A DNA stretch of 16,541 bases, from contig JAGZUC010000038.1 in assembly GCA_018380195.1 (NCBI GenBank), forward strand, positions 1 through 16,541, given 5' to 3'. Of this stretch, positions 6,495-12,472 are shown one piece after another. A program made the translations under genes and the position numbers. The first letter of the stretch is position 1, and each line of letters begins with the position of its first letter. This DNA comes from Collinsella sp. Lineage in GTDB: Bacteria > Actinomycetota > Coriobacteriia > Coriobacteriales > Coriobacteriaceae. The notes beneath the pieces were generated by a model that did not search any database, was not told the origin of the DNA, and saw only the letters and a program-made list of their open reading frames with translations.

Positions 6495-6529
6495 CAAGCC
6501 ACCACAGAAGTTCCCCTTGCGGCGGCTTG
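6495..6529 (+). terminator. Imperfect stem-loop after the SGNH gene
   Basis: CAAGCCACC (6495-6503) pairs with GGCGGCTTG (6521-6529) with one mismatch, 8 bases after the stop. Only scattered Ts follow (GTTTCGTT), so termination strength is doubtful. Its centre (CCCCTTGCGG) resembles the hairpin at 6769-6805, so it may be a decayed copy of the same repeat. Confidence 0.4.
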
Positions 6530-6542
6530 TTTCGTTGCTTTG

Positions 6543-6758
6543 TCTCGATCTGTAACAGTTGTAAGGCCGAAAACGGGCTAGATGTTACAGATTGAGATTA
6601 TTTAGGTCGATATCGGTCGTTTGTCTCGATCTGTAACATCTAGGGTCGATTTCGCCGAGTTACTGTTGCAGACCGAGATTATCTTCTCAGCGGAATTTGA
6701 ATGTCTCAATCTGTAACAGGTGGGCCGAAAAATGGACTCTAACTGTTACGGATCGAGA
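6543..6758. repeat. Array of three 55-bp palindromic repeats, 80-81 bp period
   Basis: Three units of exactly 55 bp lie at 6543-6597, 6624-6678 and 6704-6758. Each has 15-base arms of the form TCTCRATCTGTAACA and its reverse complement, with one to three mismatches, around a 25-base centre with a CGAAA core. Units 1 and 3 share orientation; unit 2 is reversed, as its centre shows. Spacers are 26 and 25 bp, and both begin TTAT or similar and end TG, so flanks are partly conserved too. The array fills most of the 333-bp gap between the convergent SGNH and thiD genes, which holds no gene. It looks like a repeat family (small non-autonomous element or structured RNA motif), not CRISPR. Confidence 0.88.
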
Positions 6759-6768
6759 TGTTTGTGGG

Positions 6769-6807
6769 AACCACCGCAAAGGTGCCTGTCCCCTTTGCGG
6801 TGGTTTT
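6769..6807. terminator. Strong stem-loop between convergent SGNH and thiD genes
   Basis: AACCACCGCAAAGG (6769-6782) pairs perfectly over 14 bp with CCTTTGCGGTGGTT (6792-6805) around TGCCTGTCC, followed by TTTT ending at 6807 on the plus strand. It is 12 bases past the thiD stop, so it can end thiD transcription on the minus strand, though the better T run is on the plus strand. The loop with the inner arm reads GGTGCCTGTCCCC, a string I have met in palindromic repeats of other bacteria. The TTGCGGTGG arm recurs at 9892 and 10830. Confidence 0.65.
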
Positions 6808-6819
6808 GGGCTGTGAATC

Positions 6820-7650
6820 TTAATACTGCCACATGTGGTTGACAGGGCCGGAGCCTTTGCCCATGTCAAGGCCGGCGGCGAGGGCGCCCGTTAGGTAGGC
6901 CTTGCCGGCGTTGACGGCATCGGCAAGATCCATACCCTGGGCCAGCGCACAGGCGATGGCGGACGAAAGCGTGCAGCCGGTACCATGCGTGTTGCCGGTC
7001 TCGATGCGCTTGTGGCGGAACCACGTGGTGAGCGGATCGCCCAGGTGGTTGCCCTCGTCATCGAGCGGTGCGGGCTCTGCTAGCACATCGTTGGCCTCGT
7101 TGACAAAATGCCCGCCCTTAACGAGAGACGCGCACCCAAAGCGGCGGGTGAGGAGCATAGCGGCATTTTGCTGCGTGCGCTCGGAATCGACCTCGTAATC
7201 GAGCAGCGCCATGGCCTCGGGAATATTGGGCGTGATGACGGTCGCCAGTGGGAACAGGCGGCGTGTAAGCGCTTCGGCGGCGTCCTCTGCGATCAGGCGA
7301 GCGCCCGAGGTGGCGACCATGACGGGGTCGACGACGATATTTTGTGCGTCCCAGGCGCCCAGGCGGTCGGCGATAACCTCGATAATCTCGGCAGAGGAAA
7401 CCATGCCGATCTTGACGGCGCTGGGTCGGATATCGTCAAAAACGGCATCGATTTGCGCGGCGACAATATCCGGGGAGATGTTCTGTACGGCGGTGACGCC
7501 CAGGGTGTTCTGTGCGGTGATAGCGGTGATGGCCGTCTCGGCATACAGGCGGTGCACCGTGATGGTCTTGATGTCGGCCTGAATGCCGGCACCACCGCTG
7601 GAATCTGATCCTGCGATGGACAGGACGGCGGGTACCTTACTGCGATCCAT
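6820..7650 (-). CDS. thiD: Bifunctional hydroxymethylpyrimidine (phosphate) kinase ThiD
   Basis: The 276-residue ribokinase-fold enzyme phosphorylates HMP and HMP-phosphate to HMP-PP, the pyrimidine donor for thiamine phosphate synthase. The N-terminus VLSIAGSDSSGGAGIQADIKT is the classic ThiD signature. AITAITAQNTLGV follows, DPVMVATSGA lies in the centre, VKGGHF comes later, and the anion-hole and catalytic-base segment THGTGCTLSSAIA is near the C-terminus. Length is normal. The ATG at 7650 has AAGGGAG 5 bases upstream. It follows thiC on the same strand after 182 bases, with a hairpin and a consensus TATAAT between them, so it may be transcribed both from the thiC promoter and from its own. 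Confidence 0.95.
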   Translation of the reverse strand: MDRSKVPAVLSIAGSDSSGGAGIQADIKTITVHRLYAETAITAITAQNTLGVTAVQNISPDIVAAQIDAVFDDIRPSAVKIGMVSSAEIIEVIADRLGAWDAQNIVVDPVMVATSGARLIAEDAAEALTRRLFPLATVITPNIPEAMALLDYEVDSERTQQNAAMLLTRRFGCASLVKGGHFVNEANDVLAEPAPLDDEGNHLGDPLTTWFRHKRIETGNTHGTGCTLSSAIACALAQGMDLADAVNAGKAYLTGALAAGLDMGKGSGPVNHMWQY

Positions 7651-7696
7651 GTTCGCTCCCTTGTTCGGTCGGATTCAAATGGGTCTTTAAGCCAGC

Positions 7697-7702
7697 ATTA
7701 TA
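7697..7702 (-). promoter_or_regulatory. Candidate -10 box (TATAAT) of thiD
   Basis: A perfect TATAAT on the minus strand lies 46 bases before the thiD ATG. The nearest -35-like sequence, TTCGAC (7730-7725), is 22 bases away and inside the hairpin stem, so spacing is poor. An internal thiD promoter is plausible but not certain. Confidence 0.4.
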
Positions 7703-7707
7703 AAGAT

Positions 7708-7737
7708 GCCCGGGCCGACTCTATGTCGAACCCGGGC
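7708..7737 (-). terminator. GC-rich hairpin in the thiC-thiD gap
   Basis: GCCCGGG (7708-7714) pairs with CCCGGGC (7731-7737), and inner CGAC (7716-7719) with GTCG (7725-7728), on a TCTAT loop. On the minus strand it is followed by ATCTTTAT, a weak U tract. It could partly terminate the thiC transcript or cap its 3' end before thiD. Confidence 0.45.
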
Positions 7738-7832
7738 GGGCGATGCAATCTTTACGCAAATGTAAGCAAATGTTCACACGTCAACAATAGAGGGGCGCCG
7801 GCTCGCCGCTAGAAGCGATCGCAGCGAGGAGT

Positions 7833-9167
7833 CTAGTCCTCAATGCCAAGGTCGATCGTCGTGCCCTCGAATACCTTGTTGACGGTGCGGACGGCGCACA
7901 TCTTGCCGCACATGGTACAGGTGCCCTCGGTGGCGGCAGGGGACTCCTCGTAGCGCTTCTTGCCGGTGACGGGATCGAGGGCGCACTTCCACATGGCGTC
8001 CCAGTCGAGCTTGCGGCGTGCCTGGCCCATCTTGTCGTCCAGATCGCGGGCGTGCGGCACCTTCTTGGCGATATCGGCGGCGTGTGCGGCGATCTTGGTG
8101 GCCATGAGGCCATCGAGCACGTCCTGGGCGTTGGGCAGGCACAGGTGCTCAGCGGGTGTCACGTAGCACAGGAAGTCGGCGCCGGAGCTCGCCGAGATGG
8201 CGCCACCGATGGCGGCGGTGATGTGGTCGTAGCCCACGCCGATATCGGTCACCAGCGGCCCCAGCACATAGAACGGCGCATTATGGCACAGGCGCTTCTG
8301 CAGCTTCATGTTGGCGGCGATCTCGTCGAGCGCCATGTGACCCGGTCCCTCGACCATAACCTGGACGCCGGCGGCCCAAGCGCGCTTGCACAGCTTGCCC
8401 AGCTCGATCATCTCGGCGGTCTCGGTGGCATCGTTTGAGTCGTAGAGACAGCCCGGGCGGCAGGAATCGCCGAGTGAGATGGTCACGTCGTACTCGTGAC
8501 AGATCTCGAGCACCTCGTCGTAGAACTCATAGAACGGGTTCTCGTTGCCGGTGACTTCCATCCAGCCAAACAGCAGCGAGCCGCCGCGGCTGACGATGTT
8601 CATCAGGCGGCCGGTCTCCTTAAAGGTCTTGATGACCGACTTGTTGATGCCGCAGTGGATGGTCATAAAGTCTACGCCGTCCTCGGCGTGCGCGCGCACG
8701 ACTTCGAACAGGTCGTCCTTGGTGAGCTTGACCAGCGGCTTTTCCATGTAGCCGATGGCGTCGTACATGGGGACGGTACCTACCATGAGCGGCGTCTCGT
8801 CGATGAGCTGCTGGCGGAACTGGCGCGTCTTGCCCGAGTTGGAGAGGTCCATGATGGCGTCGGCGCCAAAGTCCTCGGCGATCTTGACCTTCTTCCATTC
8901 CTCGGCGGCATCGGCCTTGTCGCCCGAGATGCCCAGGTTCACGTTGACCTTTGTGGACAGGCCCTCACCGACGCCAAAGGCGCGCATGCCCTTTTTGATA
9001 TGCACGATGTTGGCGGGAATGGCGATGCGGCCGTCGGCCACGCGCTCGCGGATGTACTCGGGGTCGCGATGCTCGCGCTCGGCGACCTCCTTCATCTGCG
9101 GTGTGATCTGCCCGGCGCGGGCGAAGTCGATTTGCGTGACGAGCTTGGGCTCGGTCTGTGTGCTCAT
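7833..9167 (-). CDS. thiC: Phosphomethylpyrimidine synthase ThiC
   Basis: This 444-residue radical-SAM enzyme converts aminoimidazole ribotide to HMP-phosphate. Recognisable stretches include DAIMDLSNSG, GTVPMYDAIGYMEKP, DFMTIHCGINKSVI, SRGGSLLFGWM, DVTISLGDSCRPGC, QVMVEGPGHMALDEI and LGPLVTDIGVGYDHI. The C-terminal cluster motif is CTMCGKMC (Cys417, 420, 424), spaced C-x2-C-x3-C, one residue tighter than the CX2CX4C usually quoted for ThiC. It is a short form lacking the long N-terminal domain of the E. coli type. I chose ATG 9167, not the in-frame ATG at 9191, because GAAGGGAG precedes it by 9 bases. A TPP riboswitch sits directly upstream and contains that ribosome site. Confidence 0.95.
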   Translation of the reverse strand: MSTQTEPKLVTQIDFARAGQITPQMKEVAEREHRDPEYIRERVADGRIAIPANIVHIKKGMRAFGVGEGLSTKVNVNLGISGDKADAAEEWKKVKIAEDFGADAIMDLSNSGKTRQFRQQLIDETPLMVGTVPMYDAIGYMEKPLVKLTKDDLFEVVRAHAEDGVDFMTIHCGINKSVIKTFKETGRLMNIVSRGGSLLFGWMEVTGNENPFYEFYDEVLEICHEYDVTISLGDSCRPGCLYDSNDATETAEMIELGKLCKRAWAAGVQVMVEGPGHMALDEIAANMKLQKRLCHNAPFYVLGPLVTDIGVGYDHITAAIGGAISASSGADFLCYVTPAEHLCLPNAQDVLDGLMATKIAAHAADIAKKVPHARDLDDKMGQARRKLDWDAMWKCALDPVTGKKRYEESPAATEGTCTMCGKMCAVRTVNKVFEGTTIDLGIED

Positions 9168-9176
9168 TGGCACGGC

Positions 9177-9270
9177 TCCCTTCGTTGGCATTACCCATAT
9201 CAGGTTTGCGGGTCAGGGCGGGCGCGCCCAGACTCAGCCTGCCGTCTTGTCCTGCAAGCTCCCCGTTTAT
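9177..9270 (-). promoter_or_regulatory. TPP riboswitch (THI element) controlling thiC
   Basis: Read on the minus strand it has ACGGGGAGCTT at its 5' side, GGCTGAG followed later by TGACCC, and AACCTGATATGGGTAATGCC leading to CAACGAAGGGAG. This is the conserved order of the THI box. The last conserved block doubles as the thiC Shine-Dalgarno, so ligand binding should hide the ribosome site. I see no terminator hairpin between it and the ATG, so control is probably translational. TPP would lower thiC expression, and thiD expression if cotranscribed. Confidence 0.95.
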
Positions 9271-9282
9271 GTGGTGGGCTCA

Positions 9283-9288
9283 AGTATA
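9283..9288 (-). promoter_or_regulatory. Candidate -10 box (TATACT) for the riboswitch-thiC transcript
   Basis: TATACT on the minus strand ends about 13 bases before the riboswitch core, a sensible distance for a start just ahead of the aptamer. A matching -35 is not clear. The plus-strand candidate TACGAT for the divergent gene lies immediately beside it, so the two promoters would be back to back. Confidence 0.45.
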
Positions 9289-9299
9289 GCTCGAATGGG

Positions 9300-9305
9300 T
9301 ACGAT
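9300..9305 (+). promoter_or_regulatory. Candidate -10 box (TACGAT) for the membrane protein gene
   Basis: TACGAT preceded by GGG lies 33 bases before the ATG of the divergent membrane protein gene. It matches the TACGAT box seen before the M18 aminopeptidase gene. No -35 box is apparent. Confidence 0.3.
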
Positions 9306-9338
9306 TGACGCGATGAGCATGCCCGTGGGGAGGCGAAC

Positions 9339-9860
9339 ATGGAAGACAAGCATCTATATCGAGAGACACAGTGGGACGTGTCGGCCGAGGAGGGCCGTGC
9401 CCATCATGGGCTGGTCGCAATCGGTTTTGCGATCCTTGTCGTGATGGTGATTGCCTGTTGTATCTGGACGTTTGGTGGTCGTGGTGGCGCTGTATGGGAG
9501 TTCGAGGCTGATGATGGCCTACCGATTATGACGGTGAGGAGTACCGGCGGTAATGCCAATACGCTCGCCATTCCGGGCGATTATTGGTACCCGCGCGATG
9601 AGTTTGTGCAGTTGCAGCTGAGTGGTGGGTCCATTCCAGGTGAAGAAATCGAACGCGTGACGTTTGACGCGGCGCTCAAAACGCTGACGGTGAAGCTCAA
9701 AGATCAAGGAGATGTGCCCACGACCATGGATATCGCCCTGACGGAATGGCGTCTGGAGCCTCCGACGGGTGTTGCGGTTTCCGAGGTTGAGCACGTCAAG
9801 ATTGTCTATCAGGACGGCTCGACAAACGGGATTGCAAAGGCCGACGGTCTAGCAGAATAG
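9339..9860 (+). CDS. Single-pass membrane protein of unknown function
   Basis: The 173-residue product has a short charged start, one membrane segment (about residues 25-45, LVAIGFAILVVMVIACCIWTF), then a predicted outside domain of about 125 residues. That part is beta-rich with GLPIMTVRSTGGNANTLAIPGDYWYPRDEF, RVTFDAALKTLTVKLKDQGDVPTTMDIALTEW and a final VEHVKIVYQDGS. I do not recognise the family. The orientation with the C-terminus outside is a guess from the single anchor. The ATG has GGGAGG 5 bases before it. The gene is alone, divergent from thiC and convergent with yaaA; an inverted repeat follows it. Confidence 0.75.
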   Translation: MEDKHLYRETQWDVSAEEGRAHHGLVAIGFAILVVMVIACCIWTFGGRGGAVWEFEADDGLPIMTVRSTGGNANTLAIPGDYWYPRDEFVQLQLSGGSIPGEEIERVTFDAALKTLTVKLKDQGDVPTTMDIALTEWRLEPPTGVAVSEVEHVKIVYQDGSTNGIAKADGLAE

Positions 9861-9891
9861 GTGTCGAGCCTAGCCAGCCAATTCATAAAAG

Positions 9892-9953
9892 TTGCGGTGG
9901 AATAGTTCCTGATTGTGCGATAAAAGGCTCAAATAGGAACTATTCCACCGCAA
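9892..9953. repeat. 19-bp perfect inverted repeat between convergent genes
   Basis: The arms at 9892-9910 and 9935-9953 (TTGCGGTGGAATAGTTCCT and its complement) pair without mismatch around a 24-base loop. It lies between the convergent membrane protein and yaaA genes and may stop both transcripts, although no T run follows. The TTGCGGTG start of the arm is shared with the repeats at 10829-10895 and 6769-6805. Confidence 0.85.
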
Positions 9954-9996
9954 GTTATATAGAGAAGGCTGAGCGGGTCAGTTTTGGGTGGCGGGT

Positions 9997-10806
9997 CTAG
10001 AGCATCTGTTCGTTGATGAACACGAGGGTGCCTGGGTATGAGATCTCGGGGGCGTGGCGATAGCCGATGTTGAGCTCGGTAAGACCGGCGGCGTCCTCGA
10101 GCTTGTTTTCTGCCATCCAGCGCACCATGGAGCCGCGCGCCTTTTTGCTGGCGGTCGAGCGCTGGATGGGCTTGCCGTTGCGGACACCTTCGCCAAAGAG
10201 ACAAGTGACGGTTGTGGCGTCGCCTGCGAGATGGGGTAGAACGGCCTTGGCGTACTCCGCGCTGGCAAGGTTGACGACCGTGGTGTTGGAGCCGGTCGGC
10301 GCAATGGCGCATGCAAGTTTGTCGCCCCAAAACGTATAGAGATCGCGAGCGCCATCGACGGCGAGCTTGGCTCCCATTTCGAGCCGATAGGGCTCAACGC
10401 CATGGAAAGGCCGCACGCATCCGTACAATCCGGAGAGGATCCAGAGATGGTTTTGCAGCCAGTCGAGCTGTGCAGCATCCATGACCTCGGGCGCCATGCT
10501 TTGGTATTGGATGCCGTGGTAGGACATGACGGCGGGGGAGATTCGGCGCGCGAGATCGGGATCGGCGAGGTCGGCATCGCTCAGGACGGGCATAAATTCG
10601 TGAAGCGTATCCAGGCACGTTGTAAGCAGCCTGTCGCTCACGTTCCAAAGGGCCTGAAGACCTGCCGCGCCATCCTCGCGTTCGATGCCTAGCAGTGCCT
10701 GATGGAGCCGGGCCGTCTGATGTGCAAAAGGCGGTATGCCCAAAACGTCAAAGGCATCTTGAGCTGTCCGCATCTGTTTGGCGGGCGAAATGACGACCTG
10801 TAGCAC
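9997..10806 (-). CDS. yaaA: Peroxide stress protein YaaA (DUF328)
   Basis: The 269-residue protein carries the YaaA signatures in order: VISPAKQMR at the start, YHGIQYQSM, ILSGLYGCVRPFHGVEPYRLEMG in the centre, LYTFWGDKL, VVNLASAEYAKAV, and SKKARGSMVRWMAENKL near the end. YaaA of E. coli is induced by OxyR and limits free iron during peroxide stress; it has a DNA-binding fold related to the HhH motif. Length matches the family. Translation starts at GTG (10806), supported by GGAGG 5 bases upstream. It is bracketed by inverted repeats on both sides. No OxyR-like or PerR-like site was evident. Confidence 0.94.
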   Translation of the reverse strand: MLQVVISPAKQMRTAQDAFDVLGIPPFAHQTARLHQALLGIEREDGAAGLQALWNVSDRLLTTCLDTLHEFMPVLSDADLADPDLARRISPAVMSYHGIQYQSMAPEVMDAAQLDWLQNHLWILSGLYGCVRPFHGVEPYRLEMGAKLAVDGARDLYTFWGDKLACAIAPTGSNTTVVNLASAEYAKAVLPHLAGDATTVTCLFGEGVRNGKPIQRSTASKKARGSMVRWMAENKLEDAAGLTELNIGYRHAPEISYPGTLVFINEQML

Positions 10807-10828
10807 GGAATCCTCCTTCCGCTAAAAA

Positions 10829-10895
10829 AGTTGCGGTGAAGTACAGACCGCTTTCCCCGTTGGAAGCCCTGATGAATCCGTATTTCACCGCAACT
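10829..10895. repeat. 16-bp inverted repeat between the M18 gene and yaaA
   Basis: Arms at 10829-10844 (AGTTGCGGTGAAGTAC) and 10880-10895 pair with a single mismatch around a 35-base loop. It fills most of the 102-bp gap between the M18 aminopeptidase stop and the yaaA start on the minus strand, so it could separate the two transcripts. It belongs to the same TTGCGGTG repeat type as 9892-9953; arms agree at the outer end and diverge inward. Confidence 0.8.
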
Positions 10896-10908
10896 GATGA
10901 AGGGTTGG

Positions 10909-12306
10909 TTAGGCTCGCTCGATGAAGGCCTTGTAACCGCGATAGGCCTCGTAGATATCGGCCTTGTTGGCGACCTCCCACAGGGCGTGCATGGACAGGA
11001 CGGCAACGCCGGAGTCGATGACGTTCATGCCATACTTGGCCATGATGTAGGCAATGGTGCCGCCGCCGCCCGCGTTGACGCGACCGAGCTCACAGGTCTG
11101 GAAGTCCACGCCGGCCTCGTCCATGATGTCGCGGACGAGGGCCACGTACTCGGCATCGGCGTCGTTGGAGCCGCCCTTGCCGCGGCTGCCCGTGTACTTG
11201 TTAAAGCACAGGCCGCGACCCATAAAGGCCGCGTTCTTGGTCTCGAACTTGCCGGCATAGCCCGGGTCGAAGCCGGCGGACACGTCGGAGGAGAGCATGC
11301 GGCTGCGGGCGAGTGCGCGGCGCAGGGCCAGCGGGCTATCCTCGCCGGCGAGCGTCATGATCTCGGCGACGGTGTTCTCGAAGAAGCGGCTCGTCATACC
11401 GGTGGCACCCACGGAGCCGATCTCCTCCTTGTCGACGATGAGCGTGATGCTCGTGCGCTCCACGTTGGCGACGTCGATCTGGGCGAGCATGGAGGGGTAG
11501 GCGCAGACGCGATCGTCGTGTCCATAGCCCAAAATCATGGAGCGGTCGAGGCCCATGTCGCGGGCGGGGCCGGCGGGCACGACCTCGATCTCGGCGGAGA
11601 GGAAGTCCTCCTCCTCGACGTCGTACTGCTCCTTGAGGATGTCCAGGAACATCTGCTTGACGGGCTCCTTGGGGGCGTCCTTGTCGTCCCCATCGAACTT
11701 GACGGGACGACCGCCCACGATCACGTCGAGGATCTCGGCATCGACGGCGTCCTTGGCAGGCTTGGACATCTGCTCGCTCGAGAGGTGGATCAGCAGGTCG
11801 GAGATGGTAAAGACCGGGTCGTCCGCCTTGTCGCCGATATTGATGTCGACGGTGGTACCGTCCTTTTTGCAGATGACGCCCACGAGTGCGAGCGGGGAGG
11901 CTACCCAGTGGTAGCTCTTGACGCCGCCGTAGTAGTGCGTGTCGAGGTAGGCCATGTCGCCGGCCTCGAAGGCGGGATTCTGCTTAAGGTCCAGGCGCGG
12001 CGAGTCCACGTGGGCGCCCAGGATGTTAAAGCCCTGCTCGAGCGGGGCGGTGCCCAGGTTGACGAGCATAAGGTCCTTGCCGTGGTTGGCGGCGTACACC
12101 TTGTCGCCTGCCTTGAGCTCGCGGCCCTCGGCGATCACGGTCTCCAGGTCGACGTATCCCGCCTCCTCGGCCATCTTGATGCCGGTCTTGACGCACAGGC
12201 GCTCGGTCTTGTTCTCGCTCAAAAACTGCTTATAGCCGCGGCAAAGCTCCTCGAGCTCCTCGACTTGCTGTGGCGTGTACTTTTTCCATGCGCAGGGACG
12301 CTCCAT
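10909..12306 (-). CDS. M18 family aminopeptidase (aminopeptidase I type)
   Basis: This 465-residue zinc exopeptidase removes N-terminal residues from peptides in the cytoplasm. Family landmarks are GAHVDSPRLDL (His99, Asp101), GHDDRVCAY (Asp264/265), VDKEEIGSVGATGM (Glu294/295, general base and metal ligand), LSSDVSAGFDP (Asp341), KYTGSRGKGGSNDA and VLSMHALWE (His440). Together these give the expected two-metal site. The later segments resemble clostridial-type bacterial M18 enzymes more than the animal aspartyl aminopeptidase. The frame is open 133 codons upstream, but I chose ATG 12306 because GAAAGGAG lies 8 bases before it and the protein family starts there. It is divergent from polA. 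Confidence 0.94.
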   Translation of the reverse strand: MERPCAWKKYTPQQVEELEELCRGYKQFLSENKTERLCVKTGIKMAEEAGYVDLETVIAEGRELKAGDKVYAANHGKDLMLVNLGTAPLEQGFNILGAHVDSPRLDLKQNPAFEAGDMAYLDTHYYGGVKSYHWVASPLALVGVICKKDGTTVDINIGDKADDPVFTISDLLIHLSSEQMSKPAKDAVDAEILDVIVGGRPVKFDGDDKDAPKEPVKQMFLDILKEQYDVEEEDFLSAEIEVVPAGPARDMGLDRSMILGYGHDDRVCAYPSMLAQIDVANVERTSITLIVDKEEIGSVGATGMTSRFFENTVAEIMTLAGEDSPLALRRALARSRMLSSDVSAGFDPGYAGKFETKNAAFMGRGLCFNKYTGSRGKGGSNDADAEYVALVRDIMDEAGVDFQTCELGRVNAGGGGTIAYIMAKYGMNVIDSGVAVLSMHALWEVANKADIYEAYRGYKAFIERA

Positions 12307-12355
12307 GACGCAGGCTCCTTTCGGATCGATCGTGCTGGTTGATGTACCGTGAGCC

Positions 12356-12364
12356 ATCGTATCA
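12356..12364 (-). promoter_or_regulatory. Extended -10 candidate (TGATACGAT) for the M18 gene
   Basis: On the minus strand TGATACGAT carries both the TG extension and a TACGAT hexamer, 49 bases before the ATG. An extended -10 can work without a good -35, and none is visible upstream in the GC-rich gap. Confidence 0.42.
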
Positions 12365-12424
12365 CGCGCGGGCCCGCGGCGGCAGGGAAGCCTGATGTGC
12401 GGTGGCCGCGGGGCGGGGAGCGTG

Positions 12425-12430
12425 TAAACT
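12425..12430 (+). promoter_or_regulatory. Candidate -10 element (TAAACT) for polA
   Basis: TAAACT lies 42 bases before the polA ATG, next to a very GC-rich stretch with no -35 box. It is the only AT-containing hexamer of the right kind in the gap. Confidence 0.3.
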
Positions 12431-12472
12431 GGTGTGAGCAAACCGTGCCCAGCCCAAAGCGAGGTATTCAAT

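Noticed and set aside
6543..6758. CRISPR array
   Set aside because: Repeats are 55 bp, only three, imperfect, with one unit inverted and spacers that share ends; no cas genes are present.
8496..9308. 270-codon open frame opposite thiC, running through the riboswitch
   Set aside because: Antisense shadow; the thiC protein and the TPP aptamer are unmistakable on the other strand.
10897..12342. 481-codon open frame on the plus strand opposite the M18 gene
   Set aside because: It is the mirror of the well-supported M18 aminopeptidase; composition is Val/Gly/Asp/His-rich in the way antisense frames of GC-rich genes are, and no family motif appears.
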